Assembly: GCA_002715965.1 (NCBI GenBank)
Contig: PBAL01000021.1
Location: 1-49,504, forward strand
DNA: 49,504 nucleotides
Direction: 5' to 3'
DNA from: Verrucomicrobiales bacterium
GTDB taxonomy: Bacteria; Verrucomicrobiota; Verrucomicrobiia; Limisphaerales; JAYPXF01
Numbering within the stretch: position 1 is the first letter of the stretch; each line of letters opens with the position of its first letter. A program made the translations under genes and the position numbers. The notes under the pieces were generated by a model that was not told the origin of the DNA, ran no database searches, and saw nothing but the letters and a program-made list of their open reading frames with translations. Positions 18,282 to 29,031 of the stretch are shown piece by piece.

Positions 18282-18347
18282 TCGGCCGCGCCGGTTGGCG
18301 CTGTGCCGTGCTTGCCATTCCGCGGCTCGACTCGTACATCATCCTGC

Positions 18348-19775
18348 ATGCTGTTGCGTGCAGTTCTAATCGCCTTGCTGGCGCACTCCGCGTTTCCCGC
18401 ACGGAGCGCTGCGCCCAATATCCTTTTCATCCTCGCCGACGACATGGGCTACGGCGACATGGGATTCCTGGGGAGCAAACATCTGCGGACGCCACATCTG
18501 GATCAGCTGGCGCGGGATGGTGTCTTCTGCAGCCAGGGATACGTTGCCAGCCCAGTGTGCTCGCCATCGCGTGCGGGACTGATCACCGGCCGCGATCCGC
18601 GGCGATTTGGCTACGAGGAGAATCTGAACAAGAGCGCCTCCAACTATCACACGCGCGTGGAACTCCTTGGATTGCCTCCGGGCGAACACACGCTTGGCGA
18701 TCACCTTCGTGCGGCCGGTTATGCGACTGCGCTCATCGGCAAGTGGCATCTCGGCACCGGCGAGGGCTTTCATCCGCTGGAACGCGGATTCGATCACTTC
18801 TGTGGAATGCTTACGGGTAGTCACAGCTACTTCCCAAAGAAGAAAAACAGGCTGGAACGCAACCGCGTAGCGCTGACCGAATTCTCGAATCCCTACCTCA
18901 CCGACTTCTTCACCGACGAAGCCCTCATGTGGTTGAACGCGAGCGAGCACGCGAAGCCATGGTTTCTCTTTCTCTCTTACAACGCCCCCCACGGGCCGCT
19001 GCAGGCTACCGACGAAGACCTCGCGCGCTTCGAGCACATCTCGGACAGGAGACGCAGAATCTACGCGGCAATGATGTTCGCCCTGGATCGGAGCGTTGGA
19101 CGCCTTCGTGATTGGCTGGCTGGCAACGGCCTGACGAAGAACACCCTGATCGTTTTCTTTTCGGACAACGGAGGCGCGACGGGTAACGCAAGTTGGAACG
19201 GACCCTTGTCCGGAAGCAAAGGAAACCTTCGCGAAGGCGGAGTGCGCGTGCCCATGTTCTGGACTTGGCCGGGCACGCTTCCGGCCAATCGACGGTACGA
19301 TTCCCCGGCATCCAGTCTCGACCTCCTGCCAACCTTCCTCGCTGCCGCGGATGCCAGAGCACTTCCCCTGCGCAAACCCATGCCTCACGAAGACAAACGC
19401 AATTGGGCGCTTGGTGTGAAACGCTACGGTGCGTATGACGGCGTCAACCTCATCCCATATCTCACCGGGAAACTCCCGCCCGCGAAACGAACGCTCTTCT
19501 GGCGACTCCAAGGGCAAACTTGCATTCGCAGCGGAAACGATAAATTGATCAAGCTCTCTCATCGCCCCCCGCAACTCTTCCGCCCCCAGACGGATGTTGC
19601 GGAAGTCAACGACCTATCCGAAACGGAAATCGGTCGATTCGAGTCACTCTTCAGCGAACTCGGTGAATGGGAATCCAGCCTCCCAACCATTCCCCTGTGG
19701 GGATCCTCGCCTTATTGGGTCAGCGAAAGCGCTCGTCAATACGATGAATTGGCCTCGCAGCCGGAACCCAAGTAA
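18348..19775 (+). CDS. Sulfatase (formylglycine type, first copy)
   Basis: A 475-residue exported sulfatase. The ATG at 18348 gives MLLRAVLIALLAHSAFPARS, a Sec signal; an upstream frame from 18303 does not. Metal ligands lie in ILADDMGYGD (residues 28-37). The signature CSPSRAGLITGR starts at Cys71, the residue converted to formylglycine by a maturase encoded elsewhere. GKWHLGTGEGF, LSYNAPHGPLQA and IVFFSDNGGATG supply further active-site positions. The C-terminus is short but complete. It lies 66 bases downstream of the LysR gene. The substrate is a sulfate ester, probably on a polysaccharide; which one cannot be told from sequence. Confidence 0.95.
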   Translation: MLLRAVLIALLAHSAFPARSAAPNILFILADDMGYGDMGFLGSKHLRTPHLDQLARDGVFCSQGYVASPVCSPSRAGLITGRDPRRFGYEENLNKSASNYHTRVELLGLPPGEHTLGDHLRAAGYATALIGKWHLGTGEGFHPLERGFDHFCGMLTGSHSYFPKKKNRLERNRVALTEFSNPYLTDFFTDEALMWLNASEHAKPWFLFLSYNAPHGPLQATDEDLARFEHISDRRRRIYAAMMFALDRSVGRLRDWLAGNGLTKNTLIVFFSDNGGATGNASWNGPLSGSKGNLREGGVRVPMFWTWPGTLPANRRYDSPASSLDLLPTFLAAADARALPLRKPMPHEDKRNWALGVKRYGAYDGVNLIPYLTGKLPPAKRTLFWRLQGQTCIRSGNDKLIKLSHRPPQLFRPQTDVAEVNDLSETEIGRFESLFSELGEWESSLPTIPLWGSSPYWVSESARQYDELASQPEPK

Positions 19776-19964
19776 CGTGGCTCAGAACGCTGCGCATGGC
19801 GAATAGACCGATCAACGGGGCACCCTACAGTTCCAGATCGCCATCCAGCCTCATACCCTTGCCACAATTCCTATGTCTCTCGACTCCGATGCGCTGTCCT
19901 AACTGCGAATTCTCCTTTATAAGTGCGAGTCCATTCTTAGAACCTCAGTGAGCAAAACACGAAA

Positions 19965-21206
19965 ATGAAACGGACACATCTGAACCGTCGCCAATTTCTT
20001 CACGGAACAGGCCTCGCGCTGACCGTCCCTGCCTTCGACAGTATTTCAGCAGGCGCAGCCAGCAGCAACAAGCCCCGACGATTGGTTTGCGTGGGCAATC
20101 ACCTGGGCTTTTATCCGGGCAACTTCTTTCCAAAAGACACTGGCAACGACTACACCCCAACCTCCACCTTGAAGCCACTGGAGGCGCATCGCGAAAACCT
20201 GACGGTGTTCTCGCATCTGGATCACGGACTCAATGGCGGGCACAAGGGGGTGCAGGGCTTTTTGAACAGCATCAAGAAGGAGGAAGCCTCCGGGTTTCCC
20301 GAAAAGAACATCTCACTCGACCAGGCTGCGGCCGAGCATGTTGGCAGCGCGACGCGCTTCCCTTCCATCAACACCGGGATCGTCAATGGAACGGATATGT
20401 GTTGGACCCGCGCCGGAGTTCATGTGCCGCCGATCAACAATCCCGCCACCCTGTTTCGCGGTCTCTTTGTCAATTCGCCGGCAAGTGAGCGCGAAGTAGA
20501 ACGCACACGACTGAAGCATCGCGGCAGTGTGCTCGACGCGCTGCGAGATTCGGCAAGCGCCTTGAATCGAACGCTCAATGCCGCCGACCGCGACAAGCTG
20601 GATCAATACCTGACTTCTGTTCGCGACGTGGAACGGCGCTTGCAGATGTCAAAAGAATGGCTCGATCGTCCCAAGCCAAAATCGCCCATCGACGAAGTCG
20701 CGGATGAAGAGCGACAGCACATCGATGAGGTGGCTCTGTTCTACGACCTGATGGCGTTGGCTCTGCAAACCGATTCCACCCGCGTCGCGACCTTGGAAAC
20801 CGGTATGGGTTTCCGCACCTCCGAATTGGATCTGGGCAGCTACCACGGCCTTTCTCATCACGGAAAAGCGCCCGGTCGGATCGATCAGCTGAAGGTCGTG
20901 GAAGCCTTCCTCACCACCAAGCTCAGCGACTTCATTTCGCGTTTGAAGGAAGCAAAGATTTTCGACGATACGCTGATCGTTTTCGGCAGCGGCATGAGTG
21001 ACGGGTCGATTCACAGCAACCGAAACCTCCCGGTGATTCTGGCTGGCGGTGGTGTAAAGCATCACGGCCACCTGGTCTGCCCCGCCGAGCAGCACAAGCG
21101 CGTACCACTAGCAAACCTGTGGTTGTCCGCATTGCAATGGTTCGGCTCGGAAAGGGACCGATTTGGCCGAAGCACCGGCACGTTCACGCCAATGAAAATC
21201 GTATGA
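19965..21206 (+). CDS. DUF1552 secreted protein (second copy)
   Basis: A 413-residue paralogue of the protein at 531-1751. The N-terminus MKRTHLNRRQFLHGTGLALT carries a Tat motif. The family motif YHGLSHHG sits at residues 293-300, and the shared blocks LNAADRDKLDQYLTSVRDVE and LALQTDSTRVATLE mirror LNATDRAKMDEYLSSVRDAE and LALETDSTRAVTVQ of the first copy. It is followed by the second DUF1592-type gene, but with 185 bases between them instead of the overlap seen in the first module. That spacer contains a mobile repeat. The biochemical role is unknown. Confidence 0.93.
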   Translation: MKRTHLNRRQFLHGTGLALTVPAFDSISAGAASSNKPRRLVCVGNHLGFYPGNFFPKDTGNDYTPTSTLKPLEAHRENLTVFSHLDHGLNGGHKGVQGFLNSIKKEEASGFPEKNISLDQAAAEHVGSATRFPSINTGIVNGTDMCWTRAGVHVPPINNPATLFRGLFVNSPASEREVERTRLKHRGSVLDALRDSASALNRTLNAADRDKLDQYLTSVRDVERRLQMSKEWLDRPKPKSPIDEVADEERQHIDEVALFYDLMALALQTDSTRVATLETGMGFRTSELDLGSYHGLSHHGKAPGRIDQLKVVEAFLTTKLSDFISRLKEAKIFDDTLIVFGSGMSDGSIHSNRNLPVILAGGGVKHHGHLVCPAEQHKRVPLANLWLSALQWFGSERDRFGRSTGTFTPMKIV

Positions 21207-21228
21207 ACCGAACAAACCGATGCCATTC

Positions 21229-21318
21229 GTCGCGTAGCGACAGATCAACCATAGCCGTGGGTTTCAACCCACGGACCGCAAACTCAAAATAGAGTGCCTC
21301 GCGCAGCGACCGCTCAAC
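21229..21318 (+). repeat. REP-like palindromic repeat, copy A
   Basis: A roughly 90-base element made of GTCGCGTAGCGAC, a short spacer, the palindrome CCGTGGGTTTCAACCCACGG (21255-21274), a second spacer, and CGCGCAGCGACCGCTCAA. The same blocks in the same order and spacing occur at 27825-27914. Directly after it comes the start of a REP-associated transposase frame, which is where repeats of this type normally sit. Confidence 0.75.
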
Positions 21319-21328
21319 CACAACTCCA

Positions 21329-21391
21329 ATGGCCAACACCTTCACCCAACTCCGGTATCATTGCATCTGGAGCACGAAAAGCCGGGAACGC
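21329..21391 (+). pseudogene. 5' stub of a REP-associated tyrosine (Y1) transposase
   Basis: Twenty-one codons starting at the ATG at 21329 encode MANTFTQLRYHCIWSTKSRE. This matches the N-terminus of IS200/IS605-like REP-associated transposases (Y1_Tnp), which commonly start MANTFTQL-Y-H-WSTK-RE. The HUH histidines and the catalytic tyrosine would lie further on and are missing. The stub reads in frame, without a stop, into the DUF1592-type gene. Together with repeat copy A it marks a partial insertion or deletion between the two genes of the module. Confidence 0.7.
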
Positions 21392-23881
<2,490 letters not shown>

Positions 23882-24023
23882 CACTGCATACCTGGTTCGA
23901 CTCTGTCAGATTCACGTTGAAGCAGAGTGGATCTCCTGTTGGATCGTCGGCCGTCAGAAGGAATGTGAGATGGTTGAGGGACACATCGTAAGTGACCCGT
24001 GTACATCCGATCGAATCAGACTG

Positions 24024-25514
24024 TCATTTCATTGCTGACGGACGACCACCCTCAAATGAAACTTTGTCCAGCAGCAGAGGATTCTCCGCTGTCACCCGCC
24101 CGGGTCCAAGAACTCGTCGAAACGGTCCGGCCTGGGGCATTTTCAAATCCTCAGGAACCTGCGTGGCCATCTGCTCGATCTTCCGTTTGAGCCGGCTCAC
24201 AACCTTCGGATTCGCGCTGGCGACATTGCGCTTTTCCGCCGGATCCCGTTGCAGGTCAAACAACATCCCCGGCCTCGGCGGATCACCATCGAGCGGACCG
24301 GGAAAGGCCGTGCCTGGATACTGTTCCTTCGGCGCGATGATGGTAACGCCGTCCGGTTTGAACGGTCGAAAACTATTATCCGTCCATCGCGGGAAGCCGG
24401 GACGGATGGCGTGGTACTTCCAACGGCCCATGCGCACGGTTGCGACGCGTGCTCCGGCGGTCGAGTAGATCGGTCGCGCCGGCGGCTCCGAGTTTCCCTT
24501 CAATGATGGCAGGAGATCTTCGCCATCAATGACGCGTCCCGCAGGCACCGCGGCTCCCACCGCAGCGAGCAGGGTCGGGAACAAATCGACCACACTGGCC
24601 GGCGCATCGAAACGGCGCCCAGCCGGAATCACGCCGGGCCAGCGCAGGATCATGGGGACGCGGATGCCGCCTTCAAACGTCGATCCCTTCATCCCGCGCA
24701 ATCCGCCGGTATGACCGCCATACCACGGACCATTGTCCGACGTGAAGATGACCATCGTATTGCGATTCAGATTCAACTCGCCGAGGCGATTCAGAATCAC
24801 GCCGGTCGAGTGATCCATCTCCCGAATCACGTCGGCGTAGAGATCGTCCGGCGTGTCCGGCGTGTAGAAATCATCAGAGGCCGCCAGTGGATAGTGCGGC
24901 ATCGAATGGGCCAGATAGAGGAAGAAAGGCCGTTTCGCATTTTGCTCGATGAAGCGCAGCGCACGGGCGGTGTACTTGCGTGTGATCTGCGCCTGGACGA
25001 CCGGGTGTTCGACGACCTGTTCGTTCTCCACCAGCATCGCCGGACGCGAGCTGTTCGAGCAGAGGATGCCGTAATACTCATCGAAGCCGTTTCGTGTCGG
25101 GAGGAACTTAGTCCGGTGCCCCAGATGCCACTTGCCCACGCAGGCCGTTGCATACCCGGCCGCTTGCAGCGCCTCGGACAACAGGATCTCACCGGATGGA
25201 ATCCCCAGATCGTTTAGTCCGTGATCCGGATCCGGGTTGCGAATCATTCCCGAGCGAAAGGGATAACGACCCGTGAGCAATGCGGCACGCGTCGGCGCGC
25301 ACCCGGGCGTCGGTACGTAAAACTGCGTGAAGCGCGCACCCGCCTTCGCGAGCCGGTCCAAGTGTGGCGTGCGATAGCCCGGATCGGAGCAACAGGACAG
25401 CCCACCGTAACCGAGATCATCCGCTAGAATCAGGATGATGTTGGGCTTTGACTCCGCTGAGACAGGACCTGACAGCAATACCAAAACCGCGGTTACAACG
25501 ATTGCGAGTCTCAC
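24024..25514 (-). CDS. Sulfatase (formylglycine type, second copy)
   Basis: A 496-residue exported sulfatase. I chose the GTG at 25514 because it gives MRLAIVVTAVLVLLSGPVSA, a clean signal peptide. The frame is open to a TTG at 25658, which would add 48 residues without signal character. Metal ligands are in ILADDLGYGG (the usual last Asp is Gly). The signature CAPTRAALLTGR begins at Cys72, the formylglycine precursor. GKWHLGHRTKF, YLAHSMPHYPLAA and IFTSDNGPWYGG follow. The C-terminal domain contains FDLQRDPAEKRNVA, typical of arylsulfatase A-like proteins. It diverges from the propeller gene at 25643. The sulfated substrate is unknown. Confidence 0.93.
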   Translation of the reverse strand: MRLAIVVTAVLVLLSGPVSAESKPNIILILADDLGYGGLSCCSDPGYRTPHLDRLAKAGARFTQFYVPTPGCAPTRAALLTGRYPFRSGMIRNPDPDHGLNDLGIPSGEILLSEALQAAGYATACVGKWHLGHRTKFLPTRNGFDEYYGILCSNSSRPAMLVENEQVVEHPVVQAQITRKYTARALRFIEQNAKRPFFLYLAHSMPHYPLAASDDFYTPDTPDDLYADVIREMDHSTGVILNRLGELNLNRNTMVIFTSDNGPWYGGHTGGLRGMKGSTFEGGIRVPMILRWPGVIPAGRRFDAPASVVDLFPTLLAAVGAAVPAGRVIDGEDLLPSLKGNSEPPARPIYSTAGARVATVRMGRWKYHAIRPGFPRWTDNSFRPFKPDGVTIIAPKEQYPGTAFPGPLDGDPPRPGMLFDLQRDPAEKRNVASANPKVVSRLKRKIEQMATQVPEDLKMPQAGPFRRVLGPGRVTAENPLLLDKVSFEGGRPSAMK

Positions 25515-25642
25515 GAATTCGACGATGCCGTTGCGCGGTGAAATCTTCAATTGGATTCGTTGTTCCGATCTCGATTCGGAATGAGCGTGCGTGGAAAAAA
25601 GTTCTTCCTGCCCATGATTTTCCTGCACTATTTCTGCCCGGT

Positions 25643-26716
25643 ATGAATCAGAGAACAAACCATGGTTTGGCCGTGACGATATTTCAGTTCTTCGTCTGTG
25701 GTGTAGTTGTCAACGACGCAAATGCCGCCGAAACAAGCGCACCTGAAGTTCGAGTGACAAACATCCGGCGAGCCTTTCACAACGGCGAGCACAATGCGTT
25801 CACCGACCTGATTCGTTTTCGTGATCGGTTTTATCTGACGTTTCGCAGTTGTCCAGACGGGCATGGCGTGCACCCGACGGCGTCGATCATCATTCTTGAA
25901 AGCGACGACGCCCGGACATGGAAACCGGTCCATCGTTTTCGCGTTGCGAAGCGGGATACGCGGGATCCGCATTTCCTGATCTTCAAGGGCAAGTTGTTCG
26001 TTTACAGCGGCACCTGGTACTGCGGAGATTCGTCACCGGAGGACTATCATTGGAACCAACACCTGGGATATTCGTGCTGGAGCAAGGACGGCCGCGCGTG
26101 GAGCAAACCGACCATGCTGGAGGGAACCTATGGCCACTACATCTGGCGGGCCGCGGAACACAACGGGAAGGCCTATCTTTGCGGTCGTCGCAAGCGCGAC
26201 TTCGTGGAAACGCCACTCAGCTTTCGCAAGGATGTCGAAAGCGCGATGTTGGAAAGCGATGACGGGCTGATCTGGCGCACGCGCTCCCTTTTCCAAACGA
26301 CGCAGGGCAATGAGACCGCGTTTCTGTTCGAACCGGACGGGAGCGTGTTGGCGGTCTCCCGGTTCACACTCGACAACTCGCAATTGTGTCGTTCGAAGCC
26401 TCCGTATTCCGAGTGGAAGCGTTCGGATCTTCATCGCTACATCGGCGGCCCGCTCCTGGCCAAGTGGGGGAAGCGTTACCTCGTTGGCGGACGAAGGATC
26501 ATGGGAGGGACGCGGGAGACCACGCTTTACTGGCTGATCGACGGGAAGCTCAAAGAATTCGCCGTTCTGCCGAGCGGTGGCGACAATTCCTATCCGGGCT
26601 TTGTCGAACTCAGCCCGTCCCGCAGTTTGGTCTCATGGTATTCCAGCCACGAAAAGGATGAATCCGGCAAGACAATCACCGCGATCTATCTTGCGGATCT
26701 GGCCATCGTAGATTGA
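25643..26716 (+). CDS. Exported beta-propeller (sialidase/GH-like) protein
   Basis: A 357-residue protein. The ATG at 25643 gives MNQRTNHGLAVTIFQFFVCG, a signal sequence that ends ANA; the frame is open further upstream but without support. The mature part has propeller blades such as HNAFTDLIRFRDRFYLTFRS, GYSCWSKDGRAWSKP and AMLESDDGLIWRT, which resemble BNR/Asp-box or GH43-like five- or six-bladed propellers. Aligning catalytic residues is not possible by eye, so activity is unproven. A metallophosphoesterase gene follows after 26 bases on the same strand, and a sulfatase diverges upstream with about 128 bases between the chosen starts. Confidence 0.8.
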   Translation: MNQRTNHGLAVTIFQFFVCGVVVNDANAAETSAPEVRVTNIRRAFHNGEHNAFTDLIRFRDRFYLTFRSCPDGHGVHPTASIIILESDDARTWKPVHRFRVAKRDTRDPHFLIFKGKLFVYSGTWYCGDSSPEDYHWNQHLGYSCWSKDGRAWSKPTMLEGTYGHYIWRAAEHNGKAYLCGRRKRDFVETPLSFRKDVESAMLESDDGLIWRTRSLFQTTQGNETAFLFEPDGSVLAVSRFTLDNSQLCRSKPPYSEWKRSDLHRYIGGPLLAKWGKRYLVGGRRIMGGTRETTLYWLIDGKLKEFAVLPSGGDNSYPGFVELSPSRSLVSWYSSHEKDESGKTITAIYLADLAIVD

Positions 26717-26742
26717 ACTTCAAGGAATCACGCCATCCACAC

Positions 26743-27747
26743 ATGAATGCTGAAATGAACCGTCGGAAGTTTGTCAGTCACAGCGTCGCGGGCCTTGCCA
26801 TTGCCGGCAGTTCGCCACCGTTTGCCACCGCAAAAGAATCAGCATCGCTGCGATTCGGTTTGAACGCCGATCCACACCTGCTGGGACGTCGCGTACCTGG
26901 CTACGAGGCGAACTTCCAAAAGTTTGTCGACCAGATGAAACAATTCCAACCCGACTTCGCCATCGACCTGGGCGACTTTGGCTGCCAGGTCGCCGAAGGC
27001 CAGACCACGCAGGCGATGCACGACGGGCAACTAGAAGCCTTGAAGCATCACGTGAGTGTCTTCGCCCAGTTGAAGTGCCCGCGTTATCACGTGATGGGCA
27101 ATCACGATGTCGGGTGGTTGAAGGGCGGTGAGGAGAAGATCACGGCGGACGATTTGATCGGGCGCGGACACCTCGGGGAAGATATCACCAAGCAGGAGTT
27201 TCTCGAAGCCACGGGAACGCCCCACCGCTACTACTCGTTCGATATCCGTGGATTTCATTTCATCGTGCTCGATGGAAACAACGTGCCCGACAAGTCCACG
27301 CCGCGCGGCAAGGACGGCATTGTCGGCGCTTATTGGATCGACGCCACCCAGAAGGAGTGGCTGGCAGAAGATCTCGCGAAACATCGCGACAAACCGAAGC
27401 TCGTGTTCTGCCACGAAGAGCTGCATCACACCCCCGAGCGCGGATCAGGGCAAGGTGGAGACACACCGTTCCTGCCCAGTGGCAAGCAAAGTTCATACGT
27501 CGACAACGGCTGGCAAATCCGCCGATTGTTCGCTGAAGATGGCCGCGTGCTCGCCTGCTTCTTCGGCCACAAGCATCGCAACCGCTGGACCGTCTACGAC
27601 GACACCAATTTCCTCACCATGGCCGCCACCCATTGGAAATGCAGCTTCGCGGAAATCACCATCGGCGACACACTGGACATCAAGGGTTATGGCGGACAAC
27701 GCTCATACCAGTTGCCGTTGCCGAAGTGGGCGACGGGCAAGGGTTGA
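26743..27747 (+). CDS. Tat-exported calcineurin-type metallophosphoesterase
   Basis: A 334-residue protein. The ATG at 26743 (or the one at 26755) places the Tat motif NRRKFVSHSVAGLAIAG at the N-terminus. All five metallophosphoesterase motifs can be read: NADPH (D43, H45), IDLGD (D78), MGNHD (N120-D122), FCHEELHH, and FFGHKHRN. The dinuclear metal site is therefore complete. The fold hydrolyses phosphomonoesters or phosphodiesters; the specific substrate cannot be told. It is probably co-transcribed with the propeller gene upstream, from which it is 26 bases away. It faces a glycerophosphodiesterase-like gene across a repeat-rich spacer. Confidence 0.92.
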   Translation: MNAEMNRRKFVSHSVAGLAIAGSSPPFATAKESASLRFGLNADPHLLGRRVPGYEANFQKFVDQMKQFQPDFAIDLGDFGCQVAEGQTTQAMHDGQLEALKHHVSVFAQLKCPRYHVMGNHDVGWLKGGEEKITADDLIGRGHLGEDITKQEFLEATGTPHRYYSFDIRGFHFIVLDGNNVPDKSTPRGKDGIVGAYWIDATQKEWLAEDLAKHRDKPKLVFCHEELHHTPERGSGQGGDTPFLPSGKQSSYVDNGWQIRRLFAEDGRVLACFFGHKHRNRWTVYDDTNFLTMAATHWKCSFAEITIGDTLDIKGYGGQRSYQLPLPKWATGKG

Positions 27748-27792
27748 GATTTCCACTCCGCCGACACACGACACGCAACCGGAGGGAAATGC

Positions 27793-27816
27793 CACAGCAT
27801 CTTTGAGGATGCTGTG
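27793..27816. terminator. Hairpin in the spacer between two convergent genes
   Basis: CACAGCATC (27793-27801) and GATGCTGTG (27808-27816) form a perfect 9-bp stem with a 6-base loop. It lies 46 bases after the metallophosphoesterase stop and just before repeat copy B. It has no T-tract, and may be part of the repeat element or a bidirectional terminator. Confidence 0.5.
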
Positions 27817-27824
27817 ATCGCTTT

Positions 27825-27914
27825 GTCGCGTAGCGACAAATTACCTGTAGCCGCGGGTTTCCAACCCACGGACAATACGACGAAGATCCAACGCGTCTCG
27901 CAGCGACCGCCCAA
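27825..27914 (+). repeat. REP-like palindromic repeat, copy B
   Basis: Second copy of the element at 21229-21318: GTCGCGTAGCGAC, then CCGCGGGTTTCCAACCCACGG-type palindrome (27851-27871), then CTCGCAGCGACCGCCCAA. The outer bases extend the first block to a TTTGTCGC/GCGACAAA palindrome at 27822-27840. No transposase start follows this copy. The position between convergent genes is typical for REP elements. Confidence 0.75.
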
Positions 27915-27967
27915 GGATTACAGTAAGCGGTCGATACGCGACGCCGTTGATGTCAGTTTCAAAACGC

Positions 27968-28930
27968 TCACGTCGTCACGGAAAAGAGATCGGCGACTGA
28001 TTCACCGCGCTGCGGGAGATACTTCGCGCCAAGGATCGCCTCAATCGACTTTAGCATCTTTTTTGGCGCGTCGCCGAAGAGGGCGTCGATGCCTTCCTTC
28101 AGAAACGCGTCGCCTCCCGTGACGTTGACGAACGATGCACGCGGGACGGCGGCCAGCTTGGCTCGGTGGCAAAGTTCCAACTTCTCAGCGGTGATGTCCT
28201 GCATGACGAGCATGTTCGCGCCGATCGCTTTCGACTCTTTGATCGCCTGACGCAAGGCCTTCATCTGTCCGGCGGTGTCGAGTTTGCCATCTGGGTAGTA
28301 GCTCACGCCCGGCGCCTTGCATTGCGCGATCATCTTCGGCTGGCGCGCGCGAAAATTCGCCAAGTAGCGGTAGGCTCCGAATTGCATGAGGATCTGCGAG
28401 TGGTTTTGGTGACGGTCGAAGGCTTCGTAGAACGGCTCCATCAAACCTTCCGGATCGATGTGGAAATTGATCTTTCCTTTGAACGGCCCGAAAACCTCTT
28501 CTGCGAGATGGATTCTTTGATCGGCGAAGACCTTGTCGCCAACGCGGACAGAATAGCGCACTTCCTTCACCTTGCTCCATGGGAGCCCCCGCAACGTGAT
28601 GCGACCCCACTTGTCGAGGTCCTTCTTGGTCCAAGTCGGACCGATGTCGACGATTTCACCAGGCTTGTCGGGACTCCAGTGGTAAGGATGAAAGAGGAAG
28701 AGTCTGTTGTCGGTCGAAACGGTGACGTCCAGCTCCGCGGCGCTCACGCCGAGTTTTACGGAGCTTTCGATCAGCTCCGGCGTGTTGTCGGGGAAACCGG
28801 CTCCACCGCGATGCGCGGAAACGAAGATCCGCGGCAGCAGCGGTTGCGTCTTGGGCGCGGCCAACAGGTTGGACGCAAATGGGAGTGCGGCAGCAGTGGT
28901 GAGGAATGTTCGTCGGCTGGTTGGATTCAT
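27968..28930 (-). CDS. Divergent glycerophosphodiester phosphodiesterase (GDPD) family protein
   Basis: A 320-residue exported protein. The ATG at 28930 gives MNPTSRRTFLTTAAALPFAS, a Tat-type signal. The TIM-barrel GDPD start is clear: SAHRGG (H40, R41), PDNTPE, AELDVTVSTDNRLFLFH with E66, D68 and H81. The usual PENT glutamate is Asp48 here. The second half diverges strongly from GlpQ/UgpQ enzymes; NFHIDPEG near residue 168 could be an equivalent metal-site strand. If active it would split glycerophosphodiester-like bonds outside the cytoplasm. It diverges from the PhoD-type gene at 29032 across about 100 bases. Confidence 0.82.
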   Translation of the reverse strand: MNPTSRRTFLTTAAALPFASNLLAAPKTQPLLPRIFVSAHRGGAGFPDNTPELIESSVKLGVSAAELDVTVSTDNRLFLFHPYHWSPDKPGEIVDIGPTWTKKDLDKWGRITLRGLPWSKVKEVRYSVRVGDKVFADQRIHLAEEVFGPFKGKINFHIDPEGLMEPFYEAFDRHQNHSQILMQFGAYRYLANFRARQPKMIAQCKAPGVSYYPDGKLDTAGQMKALRQAIKESKAIGANMLVMQDITAEKLELCHRAKLAAVPRASFVNVTGGDAFLKEGIDALFGDAPKKMLKSIEAILGAKYLPQRGESVADLFSVTT

Positions 28931-29031
28931 ATCGCTTCTTTCGATCGCTTCGAGTATCGGCACAAGATCGCGGAGGTCACGTGCATTCGATCAGGGTTGA
29001 GGCGGGTGTCGGTTCACATTAGTCTCGGAAC

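Noticed and set aside
18366..19574. 402-codon open frame on the minus strand
   Set aside because: It is antisense to the sulfatase with its complete active-site signature.
25448..25642. N-terminal extension of the propeller gene overlapping the sulfatase
   Set aside because: The extension is rich in Arg and lacks signal character, while the ATG at 25643 gives a good signal peptide and avoids the overlap.
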